This document shows, piece after piece, positions 60,050-64,000 of a stretch of DNA of 64,000 nucleotides. The notes beneath the pieces are model-generated. The model was not told the origin of the DNA. It did not search any database and worked only from the letters and a program-made list of their open reading frames with translations. The position numbers and the translations under genes are program-made. Source of the stretch: Ampelocalamus luodianensis (Eukaryota; Streptophyta; Magnoliopsida; Poales; Poaceae); contig CM070628.1 of assembly GCA_036346255.1 (NCBI GenBank), positions 21,281,840 to 21,345,839 of the forward strand. Direction: 5' to 3'. The first letter of the stretch is position 1; the number at the start of each line of letters is the position of its first letter.

Positions 60050-60590
60050 GATGTTTTTGGTACTTTGATGCCAAAGGGGGAGAAATAGAAGAATAGAAAG
60101 TTTTAGGGGGATCAAGACATATTATTATATACTCTATGTGTTTTGTGTGTTTTGTTATTGTTAAACTTGTTATGAATGAATGCTTGTAATAGTCTAAACC
60201 TGTTTATGGTTGTTCTCTTGTTGAACTTGATTGTTCTCTTGTTGAACTTGATTAATATTATGCTTTGTTATTCTCTTGCAATGCAACCTTTACTATGGTC
60301 CTTATATATTATTGCAATTTTCTCTCATGTTCAACAAGCAAAAGAAACTCCGCCAAAATTTTTCTAAAAATCTACATGTGCTTGCAAAGATTCTCTATTT
60401 TTTATGCACTTATTTAGGGGGAGCTTTCTTTATTTTGGCATTAACAAGAAAATAATTCTCTAAACTCATTTGAGCTCACTACAAGAATTATTTTGTTGTT
60501 AAGCCATCAAAATAATATACTTTTGTCTCACAACATTTAGTATATTCAAAACAATCTTTCTCACATATTAGTTGTGTTGTCATCAATTAC
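60050..60590 (+). other. Sirevirus spacer with repeated polypurine words
   Basis: AAAGGGGGAGAAAT occurs at 60072, AGGGGGAGC at 60413 and the true tract next to the LTR. Multiple polypurine tracts are characteristic of Sireviruses. A TTGTTGAACTTGATT repeat of about 20 bases lies at 60218-60250. No gene. Confidence 0.6.
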
Positions 60591-60605
60591 CAAAAAGGGG
60601 GAGAT
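60591..60605 (+). other. Sirevirus polypurine tract
   Basis: CAAAAAGGGGGAGAT immediately before the 3' LTR is the plus-strand primer site. Confidence 0.85.
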
Positions 60606-62473
60606 TGAAAGCATCTAGTCCCCTAAAAATAATTTTGGTAATTAATGATAATATGTGAATACGGGATTAACATGTTTATTGAGTATTTACAAGGTTAAGT
60701 CCCTTTGGTGAGGTTGAATGTCTTAAAGATGCAAACTAAAGGACAATATGAAGATCTTTTGGATAAAAGACAACGCACAAGTAGTCTAGGATCCTCTTTA
60801 TATTTTACCGGTCTTAGGAGAATTGGTTGAAAAACGGGATTATAGGTTAAATGTCGTACTATTAAGAGGGATCATGACTAGTAGCTTGATAGTTGTTCTT
60901 GTGCCATTTGGATCATACATGCATTTTCATTTGATGTTGAAAGCTCTCTGTGCTTTGACAGCACAAACAGTAGTACCGGAGTTTACAGGGTGGAACTACC
61001 GCTTTGCAGTATGACCGCGTATCCTTTGGCAGTACTACAGTGTGCTGTTCAGACCATCCGAAAGTGACAAGATCGTGTGGGTAAAACGTGTGGTGCGAAT
61101 GGCCAATTCAATCAGGGTCGTACATGTAAATGGTCCGATCGTCACAGCCAACTGGTTGCTAATGCGGTATGACCGGCTTTTGGTGCAGTACCACCGCATT
61201 GCGGTCATTCCGTTTTTTAGTTGAAGGAACTACCGTGTGCTGTTCGGACCGTCCGAACAAGCACATGATCGTGTGGTTTTTAAGTGTGGTCCGAACGTCC
61301 CAATTAAATCTGGACCGTCCACGTGTGCAGTTCAAACGTGCCTGTTAACTTATTTACTGAGCGGTACGTCCGCCCTTGTGAACTGTACGACCGCATCACG
61401 GTCTTTCCGTTTTGTAGTTGACGGTATGTAATTTCCAGAGAGACTCCTTTTTGAAGCTCTTGTGCTCTCTTGCAAATGGTAGTATCGGAGCTTTAATGGC
61501 GGAACTACCGCTCCACGGTTGTTCCGTTATTTATATGGCGGTACGTAAAATCTAGAGAAGCACCCTTTTCGATAGAAATTGAAATCCCTGCGGACGATAG
61601 TACCGCTCTTCTATGCGGTACGATCGGGCTTAGTGGTATGACCGCATGTTAGTTGGCGATAGTACCGCGTCGTGTTTAAAACGGCTATGTCGGAGGCAGT
61701 TAATGCTCCTGTTGTAGCCGTTATAGAGCAGTTGGTGGGATGCGGTAGTACCACACCTTGGTTGGCGGTAGTACCGTATTTTGCTGGAGTTTTTGGGTTT
61801 TCTCTCATAACGGTTGGATTTGGTTGTGGGGGTTATAAATACCCCTCCACCTGCTCAAGGACAGTGTGCAACACTTCATTTAACATCCTTAGAGCCTTGT
61901 GCATCTACTCAACACCTAGAACACACTTGTGCATTCATTGTGAGGTGGTTGAATTCATTCAAGTGCATTCACTCATTCTAGTTGATCTTTTTGCACTTGA
62001 GTGTCGTCAAGCGAAGACCATTGATTTATTACTCTTGGAGTTTTGCTGAACTCCTAGACGGCTTGACGGTGATTGCACGGTGATCTCTTCAAGAAGCTTG
62101 TGAAGAGGCCCAGTGCCAAGATTGTGATTGGTTTGGTGTTCACCATCTCCGGAGGGGAGGAAGTACAACCAATAGTGATCGAGGGAAGGCTTAATTCGTG
62201 GAGCCGGCTTGATTCGTTCAAGCTTCCTCAACATGGACTAGTGAAGGCCGGTAAGTCTTTGATACCATGGGAAAACATCGTTGTCTCTATTGTGGTTATT
62301 TCTTATCTTTACTATTCCGTATTTGCAATTTTAGCATTTATCTTGTATTAAATTGCTTAGCTAGAGTTATATCTAGTTTAGACATAATTCTTATTTGGAT
62401 AAATTTGTTATATTGCTAAAAAATTTAAAAACCTCCTATTCACCCCCTCTAGTCGGTTATCCTTGATCCTACA
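60606..62473 (+). mobile_element. Sirevirus 3' LTR, full length (1868 bp)
   Basis: It starts TGAAAGCATCTAG and ends GATCCTACA like the 5' LTR. The extra block, 60962-61864, is dense in palindromic words such as GCGGTAGTACCGC, GACCGCAT and TTCGGACCGTCCGAAC (61243). Conserved palindromes are known in Sirevirus LTRs as likely promoter elements. Short frames inside are not genes. Confidence 0.88.
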
Positions 62474-62855
62474 GCAACCCTGTAGGCCATGACTAGTAGA
62501 AAATTCTCGATCGTCGTGAACTGGAGGGTGCACAGCATAGCGACGCCGAAGCAGGTCCTAGAGAACGATTACGACTTCTTCGTTATGAAGTACTTGGAGT
62601 TCTGGGACGGTGAAAGCTTGACGCTGGCAACATCGATAGAGTCGGTAAGAATTCCCTACCACCAGCAACATGTAGCATTTTTTCAGATGTATAATGTCTG
62701 ACACACGGCCTTTTTTCTTACCATGTGTATGCAGGAGAAGGGGAACGAGTACAGGGCCCAGATGATGTTCTATCTATTGTTCCCAAGGTCAACAGTGTCA
62801 AGCCCCTCCATAAAGCACTGGAGAAGTATAGGTCGCTTAGCAAACCGAAGTAGTT
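62474..62855 (+). pseudogene. Ulp1-like gene, C-terminal part
   Basis: A frame reads FSIVVNWRVHSIATPKQ, then NDYDFFVMKYLEFWDGE (62489-62640), the C-terminal half of a C48 domain. Next comes a GTAAGA intron and, after the acceptor TATGCAG, a short last exon ending in a TAG near 62850. Family members have Asp-Cys-Gly before the Phe, but here DYDFF lacks Cys-Gly, so the catalytic Cys is gone. It continues the fragment that ends at 45139. Confidence 0.7.
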
Positions 62856-62879
62856 TTTTTGTGTGTGTTACATCTAATA

Positions 62880-63250
62880 TCTAGTAATTCTTTTTTGTAA
62901 ATGACATTAATATGTATTGTATTGCATTTTCATAGTAAAATGTATGATTACCGGAAGAACTTGCGTAACATTCAGTAAATACATGTTTCTAGTGGGGTAT
63001 ACCAGTAATGTCGTTCTCAAACAGCAGTAAAATGTTATCAAACTCACAGTAATTACCAAAAAACACAAAGCGCAAGCTATTTTACAGTAGTAACATGGCA
63101 TGCTTTCCGAAGTAATAATAGGTATCATTTACGGTAAACGATAACATTTACCGGATCAATAACGTGTCGTCATTTTCCGTAGTAAAACCCAACATCCCGA
63201 ATATCACGGTCCTATTCTTACTAACCTAAATGGCAGTAAAACCTTTTTTT
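62880..63250 (+). repeat. AGTAA-motif-rich 3' flank of the Ulp1-like unit
   Basis: About ten AGTAA words in 370 bases, mostly CAGTAA, on the + strand as in the introns at 40.2-45.0 kb. Further scattered copies follow to 63520. There is also a short CA run at 63265-63285. Confidence 0.8.
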
Positions 63251-63638
63251 TATAACGACACGCGTGCGCGCGCACACACACACACACGCTACATAGGTTT
63301 CCCTAAAAGGCAATTGGTATCTATTCAACATAAGCTACATAACTATGGATTAAACACATTCAAACAACAAAAGGACAAACCTGGGTTCTTCTCTTGCATT
63401 AAAATAATATTCCTATATCTGTAATGTATTAACCAATGTTGAATATAATTGCTCTAATAAGTTACAACAAATAATAAAATATATAGTAAAATAACATAAT
63501 GATGTGTTTAGTAATTATATAATTATAATTCTCTAAACAAAACAATGCAACTTCTCTAATGTAAATTATGTTACTTTCAATTGCAACAATTTTTATGTTG
63601 GAGTGTTGTTACTTATAAATTGCTCACTTCTAATTTTA

Positions 63639-63640
<2 letters not shown>

Positions 63641-63700
<60 letters not shown>
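63641..63700. repeat. AT dinucleotide microsatellite
   Basis: Thirty perfect AT units. Confidence 0.98.
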
Positions 63701-63708
<8 letters not shown>

Positions 63709-63869
63709 TTAATAGTCATTACATTTATGTGTAGTGTTGTCACACACTAAACCTGATTTGGGGTAATATTAAACACGATATAGATATTTTCCTGGTTTGT
63801 ACTTTAGTCCCCAGGCTATATATAATTATGAATAGGTCACTTGTAAGGTTGAATTCTTCTATTCTAAAC

Positions 63870-64000
63870 TGTAACATCCCAAATTTGGGCTTGTGTTTCA
63901 AATGTAAGAAAATGAGTAGAAATTAAAACTTTTTCTTACATCATGTATTTCCTTTGTGTACTGAACAAGTATTGTACAAAAGGTTATGGAAGTACAAAGT
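63870..64000 (+). mobile_element. start of another gypsy LTR, cut by window end
   Basis: TGTAACATCCCAAATTTGGG is a typical gypsy LTR opening with a self-complementary CCCAAATTTGGG. Only 131 bases are visible. Confidence 0.6.

Larger units (their letters stand above)
49787..62473 (+). mobile_element. Sirevirus-type Ty1/copia element with LTRs, pol and extra ORF
   Basis: LTRs at 49787-50762 and 60606-62473 share the same TGAAAGCATCTAG start and GATCCTACA end. Between them lie a primer-binding site, gag with zinc knuckle, protease, integrase, RT, RNase H, an extra ORF and a run of GGGGGAG polypurine words, the order found in Sireviruses. Both LTRs differ by a 900-bp deletion and RT carries an insertion. 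The flanks, ACCAT left and GCAAC right, do not match, so no target duplication is visible. Confidence 0.88.

Overview
The window looks like nuclear DNA of a grass (Poaceae). The evidence is a set of nested LTR retrotransposons of grass type, Stowaway and PIF-like MITEs, and cellular genes whose first exons are very GC-rich. About nine tenths of the window is repeat-derived. I see two cellular genes with nearly complete exon structures. One is a nine-exon membrane-anchored aspartyl protease on the + strand (25963-29436). The other is a six-exon ALMT-family anion channel on the - strand (31375-35946). They are convergent and separated by a LINE fragment.

Layout. 1-9235: two decayed Ty3/gypsy internal regions sharing one LTR (LTR-internal-LTR-internal). 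9236-10621: the 3' end and LTR of another gypsy element. 10622-16905: a minus-strand Tat-type gypsy element whose reverse transcriptase is split by a 1.6-kb copia solo LTR. 16914-17693: a non-autonomous TIR element carrying a foldback MITE. 17694-21300: a decayed Ty1/copia element. 21300-25900: intergenic DNA with MITEs and small duplications. 25963-35946: the two genes. 36192-39784: a decayed hAT transposon. About 40050-63250: a Ulp1-like (C48 cysteine protease-like) gene or element, broken by a gypsy solo LTR (43301-44667) and a 17-kb compound insertion (45140-62473). The compound insertion is a truncated gypsy LTR with a large GACCTCC-based array, followed by a Sirevirus-type copia element with its own extra downstream ORF. 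63870-64000: the start of one more LTR.

The most unusual signals are these: an AGTAA-type motif spread through the introns and 3' flank of the broken Ulp1-like unit on both sides of the 17-kb insertion; a 370-bp near-perfect duplication of Sirevirus RT flanking 1.5 kb of unrelated filler; a 5' Sirevirus LTR that has lost about 900 bp of palindrome-rich sequence at a short microhomology; the GACCTCC array; and an apparent one-base frameshift in the last exon of the ALMT gene. All functional names come from motif recognition by eye. No database search was run.
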